A stretch of DNA of 7,414 bases. Origin: a bacterium. GTDB taxonomy: Bacteria; Babelota; Babeliae; Babelales; RVW-14. The DNA is taken from assembly GCA_030432505.1 (NCBI GenBank), contig JAUIHA010000036.1, forward strand, positions 1 to 7,414, in the 5' to 3' direction. This document shows, piece by piece, positions 1 to 6,794 of this stretch. How positions within the stretch are numbered: position 1 is the stretch's first letter; each line of letters begins with the position of its first letter. The position numbers and the translations under genes were made by a program. A model generated the notes under the pieces. The model saw only the letters and a list, made by a program, of their open reading frames with translations. It made no database searches and was not told where the DNA came from.

Positions 1-1
1 T

Positions 2-547
2 ACCTTTTCTAATGACATCATGGTAGACAATTGGGCACCTATTAACGTACATGCGCAAGGGGGATACATTAAATCTGTTCTTAAAAAAGATGATCCTTCT
101 ATGAATCTTGATTATCCGGCAGTCCAATTTTCAATTGCCTTTGTCAGCATAGGAGCACGCAGCCTAGTATCACTTTACTTTCCAATGTTTGTCGTATTTT
201 TAATCGGGCTTTTGTCACTAACTATTGGTATATTTGATTTTTCTCGCCTTGGCATGATTGTTTCCTCTGTTCCGATGCTGGTATTGTTCAGAATGGTCAT
301 TGATTCTACTTCACCTCCCGTTGCCTATGCAACACATCTTGATTTTACGTTCTATCTCCTGGTTTTCCTGTCACTCATGATACTTTTTATACAAATGTTT
401 ATTGTTTTAGAAGGTCAACGCGTCAAAGATCTCGATAAAACCGTTAAAGATGAAGTTAAAAATAAATTGAAAAAAATAAATACTATCTCCTTTTATAGCT
501 TGCTTATTTTACTCATTGTATTGATGTCCTATAACTTTTTCAGATAA
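2..547 (+). CDS. C-terminal part of a membrane protein, probable pentameric ligand-gated ion channel (partial, 5' end outside window)
   Basis: The frame is open from base 2, with no stop before the ATG at 20, so the gene very likely starts upstream. Counting from that Met, a short extracellular stretch ends in Arg47 just before TM1 (about 48-71, with Pro55). TM2 is about 77-94, TM3 about 109-131, then a charged linker of about 25 residues and TM4 (about 157-174). The TM2-TM3 loop carries Pro99, Tyr103, Thr105 and Asp108. Compared with the Erwinia channel ELIC, recalled from memory, the segment from FS-RL to this Asp aligns without gaps after the RL pair. The four-helix order, pre-TM1 arginine and short TM3-TM4 linker are typical of prokaryotic Cys-loop receptor homologues, which are ligand-gated cation or anion channels of the inner membrane. 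The ligand and ion cannot be told. Another four-helix membrane protein remains possible. Confidence 0.65.
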   Translation, partial: TFSNDIMVDNWAPINVHAQGGYIKSVLKKDDPSMNLDYPAVQFSIAFVSIGARSLVSLYFPMFVVFLIGLLSLTIGIFDFSRLGMIVSSVPMLVLFRMVIDSTSPPVAYATHLDFTFYLLVFLSLMILFIQMFIVLEGQRVKDLDKTVKDEVKNKLKKINTISFYSLLILLIVLMSYNFFR

Positions 548-570
548 AAAAATAGGGAAATATTTTTTTT
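546..570 (+). terminator. Weak A/T-only hairpin with T run after the channel-like gene
   Basis: Seven A plus TA (546-554) can pair with TA plus a T run (561-569) around a GGGAAA loop, ending in eight T. It overlaps the stop codon. The stem has no G-C pairs, so terminator strength is doubtful. Confidence 0.3.
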
Positions 571-577
571 GCAAAGC

Positions 578-617
578 TTGACAAAACTTTTGAATTTTCC
601 TTAACTTCTTGTATGAT
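578..617 (+). promoter_or_regulatory. Candidate sigma-70-type promoter for the exported protein
   Basis: TATGAT at 612-617 matches five of six bases of the -10 consensus. TTGAAT at 590-595 gives a -35 box with a 16-base spacer. A perfect TTGACA also lies at 578-583, but it is 28 bases from TATGAT and only 17 from the poor box TTAACT at 601-606. Transcription from TATGAT would start near 624 and leave a leader of about 150 bases before the ATG at 774. Inferred from consensus only. Confidence 0.45.
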
Positions 618-674
618 CGTTTGGTAATTTTTTCATAGTGGAAAAGAAAAATTTATTAAATTAATTCAAAATGT

Positions 675-715
675 GGAGGAGAGAAAAGAGAGAAAAAAAG
701 ATAAAAAAAAGGGAA
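675..715 (+). other. Purine-rich tract in the 5' leader of the exported protein gene
   Basis: Forty of 41 bases are purines; the one exception is T702. The tract begins with a strong Shine-Dalgarno-like GGAGGAGAG that has no start codon at a usable distance. It lies between the candidate promoter and the real ribosome binding site (AAGGGAG, 763-769). It could serve as a ribosome standby site or an mRNA-stabilising leader, or it may be simple low-complexity sequence. Confidence 0.4.
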
Positions 716-773
716 TGTTTATCTTAATGTATGTGTGTATGTTTTTAACGTACATGTTTTGAAAGGGAGTAGA

Positions 774-1958
774 ATGAGTAGATTCTCTACAGGTGGAAGC
801 CTGAAAAAGTTCATGTTGCTTGGTCTTTTAATTTCGGCACCAATGCTTAAAGCTGTGAACGGTACTTTTGATAACCTTACTGCAAACGGTCGTTTACGCG
901 GTAACGCGGAATGCCAAATGCGTGGAACAACTACTATTGGTACATCAAGTACACCACAAACATTGACTGCTTGGGGTAACGCTACTTTCAGAGGTAACGC
1001 TATTGTTGGTACTTCATCTGACAACTCTAATCTTACTGTTTGGGGTGAAACATCCCACTTTGGAAACAACGCGGTAGCGGCAGGACTAGTAGGAAACGAT
1101 GCATGTAAACAATGTGTTTATGGTGTAGTTGATTTTGATCCTCAAATCCATCAGCTAGCTCTTCAATTCTGTGATACAACTACTGGTAACCACGGTGCAA
1201 TCGCTGAGCTTACTTTCTGTTCAACAGTTACATGCGATGCTCATCCATACCACGAAGTTGTAACTATCCAGAAATTCCCATGCACTTACGTAAATCCTCA
1301 TGATGCAGCAGAGTGTATCCAATCAACAGCTGTGTATATTAACGAAAGCAGCAGTGGAACTATCTCTGCAAATGACGATGACGCTCTTGAAGAAAACTTC
1401 AGATTAGATGGTCTTAACAGAATGTGTATTGGTTTAGCTGATGACGACGAAGCAACTTTCTATCAATGGCCATCATGGCCTGCTACTGACGGGCTCAGCA
1501 ACCAAGAAAAAGCTCAACTTAAAACTCAGCCAAACGTTGGTGGACACACTTACTCATGGGAAGAAGGTTGCCTCTTCTACAAAGTAACTGGTTGCAATCT
1601 CCTTGATGTAACTGTTACAGCTACTCAAGACGTTGCATTCGATCTTCTTGAAGCAGCATCAGAGTACCTTGCAAACCTCATCACAGAAAACACTGCTGAT
1701 GAAGATGCAAGAGATGCAGTTGCTCAAGATATCATCGATCTTGGTGATGACTTCCTTGACATCCTTCTTGACCTTGTTGATGAAACCAACAACAACGCAA
1801 ACCCTAACGATGCAGCTGTAATTGCTATCATCGATTCTATCGAAGGTATGAGCATGTCTCTTTCCTTAGATAAGATTATTGCAGCTCTTGCAAAAGCTAA
1901 AAAAGACAAAACTATCGATTCATTACATCGCATGATTAAAAAAAATGCTAGAAAGTAA
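774..1958 (+). CDS. Exported repeat- and cysteine-containing protein of unknown function
   Basis: The family is not recognised. The ATG at 774 is preferred over a GTG at 735 because AGGGAG (764-769) sits just upstream and translation then begins with a clear signal peptide: a basic stretch ending in KK (11-12), a hydrophobic core at about 13-25, and likely cleavage after Ala27. The mature N-terminus carries short repeats at about 34-44, 63-85 and 86-102 of the type LT-x-WG-(N/E)-x-(T/S)-x-(R/F)-GN, with GTSS turns, resembling beta-helical or fibre-like stalks. Residues 47-274 hold 11 cysteines, including a CxxC at 111-114, which suggests disulfides outside the cytoplasm. From about 285 the protein is acidic and helical, ending in a lysine/arginine-rich tail. 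Its own candidate promoter, a good ribosome site, a strong terminator and frequent AAC/GGT-type codons suggest high expression. A surface or secreted host-contact role is a guess. Confidence 0.85.
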   Translation: MSRFSTGGSLKKFMLLGLLISAPMLKAVNGTFDNLTANGRLRGNAECQMRGTTTIGTSSTPQTLTAWGNATFRGNAIVGTSSDNSNLTVWGETSHFGNNAVAAGLVGNDACKQCVYGVVDFDPQIHQLALQFCDTTTGNHGAIAELTFCSTVTCDAHPYHEVVTIQKFPCTYVNPHDAAECIQSTAVYINESSSGTISANDDDALEENFRLDGLNRMCIGLADDDEATFYQWPSWPATDGLSNQEKAQLKTQPNVGGHTYSWEEGCLFYKVTGCNLLDVTVTATQDVAFDLLEAASEYLANLITENTADEDARDAVAQDIIDLGDDFLDILLDLVDETNNNANPNDAAVIAIIDSIEGMSMSLSLDKIIAALAKAKKDKTIDSLHRMIKKNARK

Positions 1959-1984
1959 TTGAATCTTTAGCTTTTAGCTAAATT

Positions 1985-2021
1985 AAAGAGGCGTGGTTTT
2001 TAAAGCCGCGCCTCTTTTTTT
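1985..2021 (+). terminator. Strong rho-independent terminator of the exported protein gene
   Basis: AGAGGCGTGG (1987-1996) pairs with CCGCGCCTCT (2006-2015), ten pairs including one G-U. It is followed by seven T ending at 2021. It lies 28 bases after the stop codon and isolates this gene from the convergent lon gene. Confidence 0.93.
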
Positions 2022-2102
2022 GTTTCAACATTTTCATTCTAATTCTACGTATCAAGTCAAGCACATAGGCTTAACAGTGGTGAGATATAACCACACCTGC
2101 AT

Positions 2103-2258
2103 GATGTCATCCTGAATTTGATTCAGGATCCAAATATTTTTTCCTTTTTCATTTTAAAAAATAGTTCAGTCTTGATTCATTCGGAAGAGTTACCCTAATA
2201 CAGATTTATTAATAACATATCCATTCAGTCATTTTTTATTTTGATCCGGGGTGACGTC
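2103..2258. repeat. Possible palindromic element with imperfect terminal inverted repeats
   Basis: The ends, 2103-2117 (GATGTCATCCTGAAT) and 2244-2258 (ATCCGGGGTGACGTC), are inverted repeats with 11 of 15 identical. All four differences are transitions, and as RNA 14 of 15 positions would pair when G-U is allowed. The interior is AT-rich and has no coding frame I can support. The rest of the gene-free stretch 2022-2392 holds only the small palindromes and terminator listed here. It could be a dispersed non-coding repeat or a degenerate miniature element; only one copy is visible. Confidence 0.4.
2109..2129. repeat. Perfect 9-bp palindrome (hairpin)
   Basis: ATCCTGAAT and ATTCAGGAT are exact reverse complements around a TTG loop. 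The motif TCATCCTGAA...TTCAGGATC resembles dispersed intergenic palindromes seen in many bacterial genomes. It competes with the longer pairing to 2244-2252. No T run follows, so it is not a standard terminator. Confidence 0.7.
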
Positions 2259-2284
2259 AGTCAATCTGCGCTACCCATTTACTA

Positions 2285-2299
2285 GATAATCAGATTATC
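2285..2299. repeat. Short palindrome GATAATC-A-GATTATC
   Basis: Two perfect 7-base arms are separated by one base, in the space between the two convergent terminators. The loop is too small for a good RNA hairpin. It could be a protein-binding site, but no promoter is nearby, so it may be incidental. Confidence 0.35.
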
Positions 2300-2330
2300 C
2301 AATTATCAAACTTTCATTGGATTTACCCAC

Positions 2331-2369
2331 AAAAAAAGAGCGCACCAAATAGAATCCGGTACGCTCTTT
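2331..2369 (-). terminator. Rho-independent terminator of lon
   Basis: Read on the minus strand, AAAGAGCGTACC pairs with GGTGCGCTCTTT, twelve pairs with one G-U, around an 11-base loop. The T run spans seven bases (A2331-A2337 on the plus strand). It lies 23 bases beyond the lon stop codon. Confidence 0.9.
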
Positions 2370-2392
2370 AAAATTAGTGGAAAAGAACAAGT

Positions 2393-4861
2393 TTATTTCT
2401 TCTTAACAGCCTTCTTTTTAGCTTTCTTCTTAACCGGCTTTTTTGCTGCTTTCTTTTTAAATGGTTCTTTAACAAGAGCCTTACGCATTACATCATCAAC
2501 ATTGTCTGCATAAATGATTTCAAGATTATCATCAAGCTCTTTTTGGAACTCTTTAATGTCCTTTTCATTTTCCTTTGGAACAATCACCGTTGTTTTACCA
2601 AAACGTGTTGCTGCAAGAAGCTTTTCCTTCAAACCACCAACACCTAGCACACGCCCACGAAGCGTCACCTCACCAGTCATCGCAACATCACTACGAACTG
2701 GATTTTTGGTTAGTGCTGAGACAAGCGCTGTTGTCATGGTAATACCAGCAGAAGGACCATCTTTGGGAATTGCACCTTCAGGGATGTGTACATGAATATC
2801 TACGTCAGAGTAGAAATCCTCTTTCAATCCTAAATCAAGTGCACGAGAACGTGTATAACTCATTGCCGCCTGTGCGGACTCTTGCATCACTTCACCAAGC
2901 TGACCGGTAAGCGTTAAGCCGCCCTTACCATTAAGCACCGTCACCTCAATTTCAAGAACATCACCACCAACTTCAGTCCATGCAAGCCCCGTTGCAAGAC
3001 CGGCGATATCTTTCTTTTTCTTAGAAGTATCTGGACGCTTAAATGGTGCAGCCTTAAGCCATGAGTCAATTAAGCGTTGCGTAATTTCAATTTTCTTAAG
3101 CTTCTTATCTTTCAAAAGTTTTTGAATAGACTTACGCATAAGCTTTGCAACGAGTTGTTCTAACTGACGAACACCCGCCTCTTTTGTGTATTCTTCAATG
3201 ACTTTTTTCAATAAATCATCTTTGATGACAACTTGGTCTTCCTTCAAGCCATGCTCTTTGCGTTGTTTTGGTAACAAGAACTGCTTTGCAATCTCAAGCT
3301 TTTCATCATCGGTATATCCAGAAAGATGAATCACTTCCATACGATCAAGAAGTGGATATGGAATATGATCAACAACGTTTGCAGTTGTAATAAACATCAC
3401 TTTAGAAAGATCATACCCAACTTCTAAGAAGTAATCTGAAAATTCATAGTTTTGCTCAGGATCAAGCGCTTCAAGAAGTGCTGACGCCGGATCACCTCTA
3501 AAGTCAGCAGAAATCTTATCAATTTCATCAAGCACCACAACAGGATTCGTAACTTGTGCTTTTTTCATCGCTTGAATAAGTTTACCAGGCATTGCACCAA
3601 TGTATGTTCTTCTATGTCCACGAACCTCAGCTTCGTCACGCATACCACCAAGTGAAATTCTCACAAGCTTTCTGCCAAGTGCATCAGCTACTGATTTTGC
3701 AAGCGATGTTTTACCAACACCTGGAGGACCCGCAAGACAAATGATTGGTGAGCGCTTCAACGCATCACCAGCAAATTTACGTGCCGCCAAGAACTCAATA
3801 ATACGTTCTTTAGGTTTTTTCATACTTGCATGAGAAGCATTTAAAATCTTTTCAGCTTGCGCAATGCTTACCTTATCAGTTGTTTGTTTGTGCCAAGGCA
3901 AACTGATAATCCAGTCAACATAATTTCTGCTCACTGAAGACTCAGGAGATGTTGGCTGCATTTGCTCTAAGCGTTTTAATTCGCTTTCAACTTTTTCCAT
4001 TGCTTCTTTTGGCAATTTACATTTTTTTGCCTTCTTACGAAGCTCTGCAATCTCTTGTTGGTAGTCTTCACGACCAAGTTCACGCTGAATAGCACGCATT
4101 TGCTCAGTAAGGTAATAATCACGTTGATGTTTTTCAACCTGACTTTGCACACGCTTACGAATATTTTTTTCTGCTTTTAAAATTTCAACTTCACTGCGAA
4201 GAAGCTTAAGAACCTTCATCGCGCGTTTTCGTATATCTATAAGCTCAAGTACTTCTTGACGCACCTGGAAGTCTAAGTGCATCTGCACAGCAATAGTATC
4301 AATGAGATAGTCAAGATCCTCAGGACCTTTAAATAGTTTTAATACATCGCCCGAAACTTTTTCATTAAGATCTACGAACTCTTTAAATAATGAATACAAG
4401 TTACGCCAGAGTGCCTTTTGGTCAGCTTCATCTTCAATTGGCTCAGGAATCAAGTCGTTAACCATTGCACCCATGAAACCTTCACCTTCAACAACTTCAT
4501 CAATTTTAGCTCGTACCGTACCTTCAATTAAAATCTTTAAGGTACCATTGGACATACGTGCAACTTGAAGAACCACAGCACGGGTTCCGTAGTGATAAAA
4601 ATCATCTTCCTTTGGATTTTCAATGTCAGTTGATTTTTGTGCAGTAACAAATACCTGCTTGTTTGAATCCATAGCAAAATCAATTGCCTTAATGGAAAAC
4701 TCACGCCCCACAATAACCGGAACAATGCTCTTAGGAAGAGCAACCAAGTTCTTCAACGGAAGAATTGGTAAAAACTGCTGCTTTCCTTCCATAACGGAAT
4801 GCTCGTTTTGAGCATTTTTTTCATTCTTAATTTCTTCTATCATATCTTCTTTCTTTTTCAT
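2393..4861 (-). CDS. lon: ATP-dependent serine protease Lon (LonA type)
   Basis: Lon is a cytoplasmic hexameric AAA+ protease that unfolds and degrades misfolded and regulatory proteins. Domains run in order: N-terminal substrate-binding domain from about residue 29 (LPILPLKN), a coiled-coil linker at about 220-305, AAA+ ATPase with Walker A GPPGVGKT (378-385), Walker B VVVLDEID (441-448), sensor-1 Asn495, candidate arginine finger Arg507 and sensor-2 Arg565, then the protease domain. The catalytic dyad is Ser704 in PKDGPSAG and Lys747 in GGLKEK, with the same 43-residue spacing as E. coli Ser679/Lys722. All key residues are present, so it should be active. At 822 residues it is longer than E. 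coli Lon (784) because of an extended N-terminus and a lysine-rich tail (about 798-822) not seen in typical Lon. The start at 4861 is the longest option; Met7 (4843) is also possible, and neither has a strong ribosome site. Terminator downstream; divergent from the transporter genes. Confidence 0.98.
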   Translation of the reverse strand: MKKKEDMIEEIKNEKNAQNEHSVMEGKQQFLPILPLKNLVALPKSIVPVIVGREFSIKAIDFAMDSNKQVFVTAQKSTDIENPKEDDFYHYGTRAVVLQVARMSNGTLKILIEGTVRAKIDEVVEGEGFMGAMVNDLIPEPIEDEADQKALWRNLYSLFKEFVDLNEKVSGDVLKLFKGPEDLDYLIDTIAVQMHLDFQVRQEVLELIDIRKRAMKVLKLLRSEVEILKAEKNIRKRVQSQVEKHQRDYYLTEQMRAIQRELGREDYQQEIAELRKKAKKCKLPKEAMEKVESELKRLEQMQPTSPESSVSRNYVDWIISLPWHKQTTDKVSIAQAEKILNASHASMKKPKERIIEFLAARKFAGDALKRSPIICLAGPPGVGKTSLAKSVADALGRKLVRISLGGMRDEAEVRGHRRTYIGAMPGKLIQAMKKAQVTNPVVVLDEIDKISADFRGDPASALLEALDPEQNYEFSDYFLEVGYDLSKVMFITTANVVDHIPYPLLDRMEVIHLSGYTDDEKLEIAKQFLLPKQRKEHGLKEDQVVIKDDLLKKVIEEYTKEAGVRQLEQLVAKLMRKSIQKLLKDKKLKKIEITQRLIDSWLKAAPFKRPDTSKKKKDIAGLATGLAWTEVGGDVLEIEVTVLNGKGGLTLTGQLGEVMQESAQAAMSYTRSRALDLGLKEDFYSDVDIHVHIPEGAIPKDGPSAGITMTTALVSALTKNPVRSDVAMTGEVTLRGRVLGVGGLKEKLLAATRFGKTTVIVPKENEKDIKEFQKELDDNLEIIYADNVDDVMRKALVKEPFKKKAAKKPVKKKAKKKAVKKK

Positions 4862-4897
4862 CAGCTTTCTATCTGCCTTAAAGTGAGTAAGAAGTTA

Positions 4898-4933
4898 ATT
4901 ATATTTTCTATATGAAATAACACTTAGGTGTTA
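4898..4933 (-). promoter_or_regulatory. Candidate lon promoter with palindrome over the -35 position
   Basis: On the minus strand a perfect TATAAT (4898-4903) lies about 36 bases before the lon start. No -35 consensus sits at the right distance. That place is taken by a 16-base palindrome, TAACAC-TTAG-GTGTTA (4918-4933), with perfect 6-base arms. This layout suggests a regulator binding where the -35 box would be, possibly an activator. An alternative upstream promoter is TTGCCG (5027-5032) with TAGACT (5004-5009), 17-base spacing. Confidence 0.45.
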
Positions 4934-4938
4934 CCGTA

Positions 4939-5029
4939 CCGAATATATCGGATACATTTTTGCTTTTTTACCCAAGTAAACAGGTCTATTTTCATGTCCC
5001 TAAAGTCTACGTGAAAAAGCAAAATTCGG
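4939..5029. repeat. Long inverted repeat in the lon/transporter intergenic region
   Basis: TTTTGCTTTTTTAC (4958-4971) and GTGAAAAAGCAAAA (5011-5024) are inverted repeats matching at 13 of 14 positions around a 39-base gap. The pairing can be extended outward by CCGAA (4939-4943) with TTCGG (5025-5029) if a 14-base bulge is allowed. No T run follows on either strand, so it is not a terminator. If lon is transcribed from the far upstream candidate promoter, part of this would fall in its leader RNA. Confidence 0.5.
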
Positions 5030-5114
5030 CAAGAAGAAAGAAAAGGGGGTTCATTTAATTAAAATTATTTCGTATCATTACTGTAAGATGATCCAAAAAC
5101 AGTTTCAATAAGAA

Positions 5115-5142
5115 TTGACTTTTAGGCATATTGCCTTATACT
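5115..5142 (+). promoter_or_regulatory. Candidate promoter of the transporter operon with palindromic operator in the spacer
   Basis: TTGACT (5115-5120) and TATACT (5137-5142) each match five of six consensus bases, with a 16-base spacer. The spacer contains a perfect palindrome AGGCA-TAT-TGCCT (5124-5136) ending directly against the -10 box. This is a classic position for a repressor operator. Transcription would begin near 5149, leaving a leader of about 180 bases before the first transporter. Confidence 0.6.
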
Positions 5143-5178
5143 TAAAAAGACCTTTATAAAAGCTCGTTTTCGATATTT

Positions 5179-5208
5179 TTGACATATAAATCATATTTTA
5201 GCCATAAA
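5179..5208 (+). promoter_or_regulatory. Possible second promoter of the transporter operon
   Basis: A perfect TTGACA (5179-5184) is followed after 18 bases by CATAAA (5203-5208), which matches four of six -10 bases. Weaker than the upstream candidate; in such AT-rich DNA it may be chance. The remaining leader up to 5328 is AT-rich and I see no gene or riboswitch in it. Confidence 0.3.
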
Positions 5209-5328
5209 ACTTTTACAATGAGAAAAACGATATGTAAATATGAGGTTAAGCTCTTTTAAAATTTTTCAGTTTTTCAATAATTTAGTTTATTAGTTGTAAG
5301 TAGCCGTTCTCTCTATTTTGGAGTAGCC

Positions 5329-6765
5329 ATGCTAAGTAAGGTCTGGAGTAAGTTAAGTAGTCTGTGGGAAATTAAAAAGGAATTCCGAACGAAGGTTCTA
5401 TTACAAGCCCTCACGTTTTTGCTCATGTCAGCGTGTCTTGTAATCTGGAAACCTCTCAAGTATTCGGTCTTCTCTAAAATGGTTGGAGCTTCTATGGTTC
5501 CAACGGCAAAGCTCTATTCTTTCTGTTTTCTTATTCCTCTCATTCTCCTTTATTCTCGTCTCGTTGATCTTCTTCGCCGCCACCATTTACTCTATTGTTT
5601 CACTCTTGTCCACGGTATTGGCGGAATTGTCTTTTTCTTTTTATTGTCACATCCCGTTTATGGAATAGCAAACACACAAGTTGATACTACTCGTGTTGTT
5701 GGCTGGGCATACTACTTTTTCATGGAAAGTTTCGACGCATTTTTTTCAACGTCGTTTTGGGCATTTGCTGATTCGATTAATAATCCTAAAGATGCAAAAA
5801 ATTACTATGGTATCATTGTATCAGGTTCAAAAATCGGTGGTATCTTAACATCAGCATTCTTGTATTTCACCCTAGCATCATTACCGCTTAATGGTGAATT
5901 CGTATTTATTCCAAGAATGTTCCTATTCGGAAGCATCTTGCTCTTCGCTGCAGCATTTAGTATTTATCTCCTCGTAAAAAAAGTTCCTGAAGGGAAAATG
6001 CACGGCTATGAGCAGGTGTATCAACTTGAAAAGAAGAAAACCAAGAAAGGCATTGGACCTAACTGGTTCCACTCATGCGTTGATGGTCTTTGGATAATGA
6101 TTAGAAACCCATACGTCCTTGGGATCTTCTCGCTCGTTTTCTGTTATGAAATTATCATTGTAGTATTCGATTACTATGTACAACTTCAAGCTGACCAGGC
6201 ATACCCATCAATTGGTGGAATGACCGGTTACTATGCATTGTTTTATCTCATCATGAATGGTATTGGTCTTGCTATCTCATTCTTGGGTACAACACCAATT
6301 CTTCGAGTGCTTGGAATTAGACTTTCTCTTATGATTTTCCCAGTTATGTGTCTTGGTATGCTATTTGTCACTATGGCTGTACCTGGAAGTTGGATTTTAT
6401 TCGCGGTACTTATTGGTCTGAAAGCGGTTAACTATGCATTCAATCACCCAACAAGAGAAGTACTCTACATACCAACAACAAAAGATATTAAATTTAAAGC
6501 GAAAGCATGGACCGATGCATTCGGATCACGTATCGCTAAAACGTCTGGTTCAGTACTCAACCTTTTCATGAAGTCATTGCAACCAGCAATCGCGCTCTTG
6601 TCTAGCGTTGGAATTTGCATGGGACTCACCTCATTTTGGATTGTTGTCTCATACCTTCTTGGAAGAAAACTTCAACATGCTCTTGATAACAAGTTGGTCA
6701 TCGGAGAAGAGGAAAAAGAACCAACTGAGAACACAACAAGCACTATGGCAGCAACACAAGAATAA
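5329..6765 (+). CDS. TLC-family (Npt1/NTT-like) nucleotide transporter
   Basis: Members of this family sit in the inner membrane of intracellular bacteria and in plastids; they exchange host ATP for ADP, or import other nucleotides or NAD. The 478 residues show about 12 hydrophobic segments with a basic central loop (about 217-250). Family marks: Lys44 in the KPLK motif at the end of TM1; the conserved stretch FWAFADSI (143-150) followed by AKNYYGI (156-162) and GGI (170-172); and the C-terminal signature HPTREVLYIP (373-382) with FKAKAWTD (389-396) and RIAKTSGS (401-408). Glu377 aligns with a functionally important glutamate of plant plastid transporters. It ends in an acidic, Thr-rich tail (456-478). 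GGAG (5320-5323) lies five bases before the ATG. Substrate and direction cannot be read from sequence. A paralogue begins 29 bases downstream, so the two are probably cotranscribed. Confidence 0.92.
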   Translation: MLSKVWSKLSSLWEIKKEFRTKVLLQALTFLLMSACLVIWKPLKYSVFSKMVGASMVPTAKLYSFCFLIPLILLYSRLVDLLRRHHLLYCFTLVHGIGGIVFFFLLSHPVYGIANTQVDTTRVVGWAYYFFMESFDAFFSTSFWAFADSINNPKDAKNYYGIIVSGSKIGGILTSAFLYFTLASLPLNGEFVFIPRMFLFGSILLFAAAFSIYLLVKKVPEGKMHGYEQVYQLEKKKTKKGIGPNWFHSCVDGLWIMIRNPYVLGIFSLVFCYEIIIVVFDYYVQLQADQAYPSIGGMTGYYALFYLIMNGIGLAISFLGTTPILRVLGIRLSLMIFPVMCLGMLFVTMAVPGSWILFAVLIGLKAVNYAFNHPTREVLYIPTTKDIKFKAKAWTDAFGSRIAKTSGSVLNLFMKSLQPAIALLSSVGICMGLTSFWIVVSYLLGRKLQHALDNKLVIGEEEKEPTENTTSTMAATQE

Positions 6766-6794
6766 GATAACTTAAGCATAAGGCGGAAAAACAC

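Noticed and set aside
42..756. 12-base direct repeat TTAACGTACATG at 42-53 and 745-756
   Set aside because: About one such match is expected by chance in a window of this size, and one copy is inside a coding frame.
671..762. Short leader peptides (ATG at 671, 18 codons; ATG at 715, 15 codons)
   Set aside because: No suitable ribosome site at proper spacing and no attenuation-like hairpin pair; chance frames in a low-complexity leader.
735..773. GTG start giving a 13-residue N-terminal extension of the exported protein
   Set aside because: The extension would place extra residues before the signal peptide, and AGGGAG correctly precedes the ATG at 774.
719..1069. Minus-strand frame of 116 codons opposite the exported protein
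   Set aside because: It lies antisense to a gene with signal peptide and ribosome site, and its translation shows no recognisable domain.
2514..2795. Plus-strand frames opposite lon (also 3600-3833 and 4623-4811) and the minus-strand frame 4537-4743
   Set aside because: They are shadows of the conserved lon reading frame, with no independent signals.
5218..5259. 13-codon upstream frame in the transporter leader
   Set aside because: No ribosome site and no link to a regulatory hairpin.
4862..5328. CIRCE/HrcA heat-shock element near lon
   Set aside because: No TTAGCACTC-N9-GAGTGCTAA-like sequence is present; the palindrome found has a different sequence.
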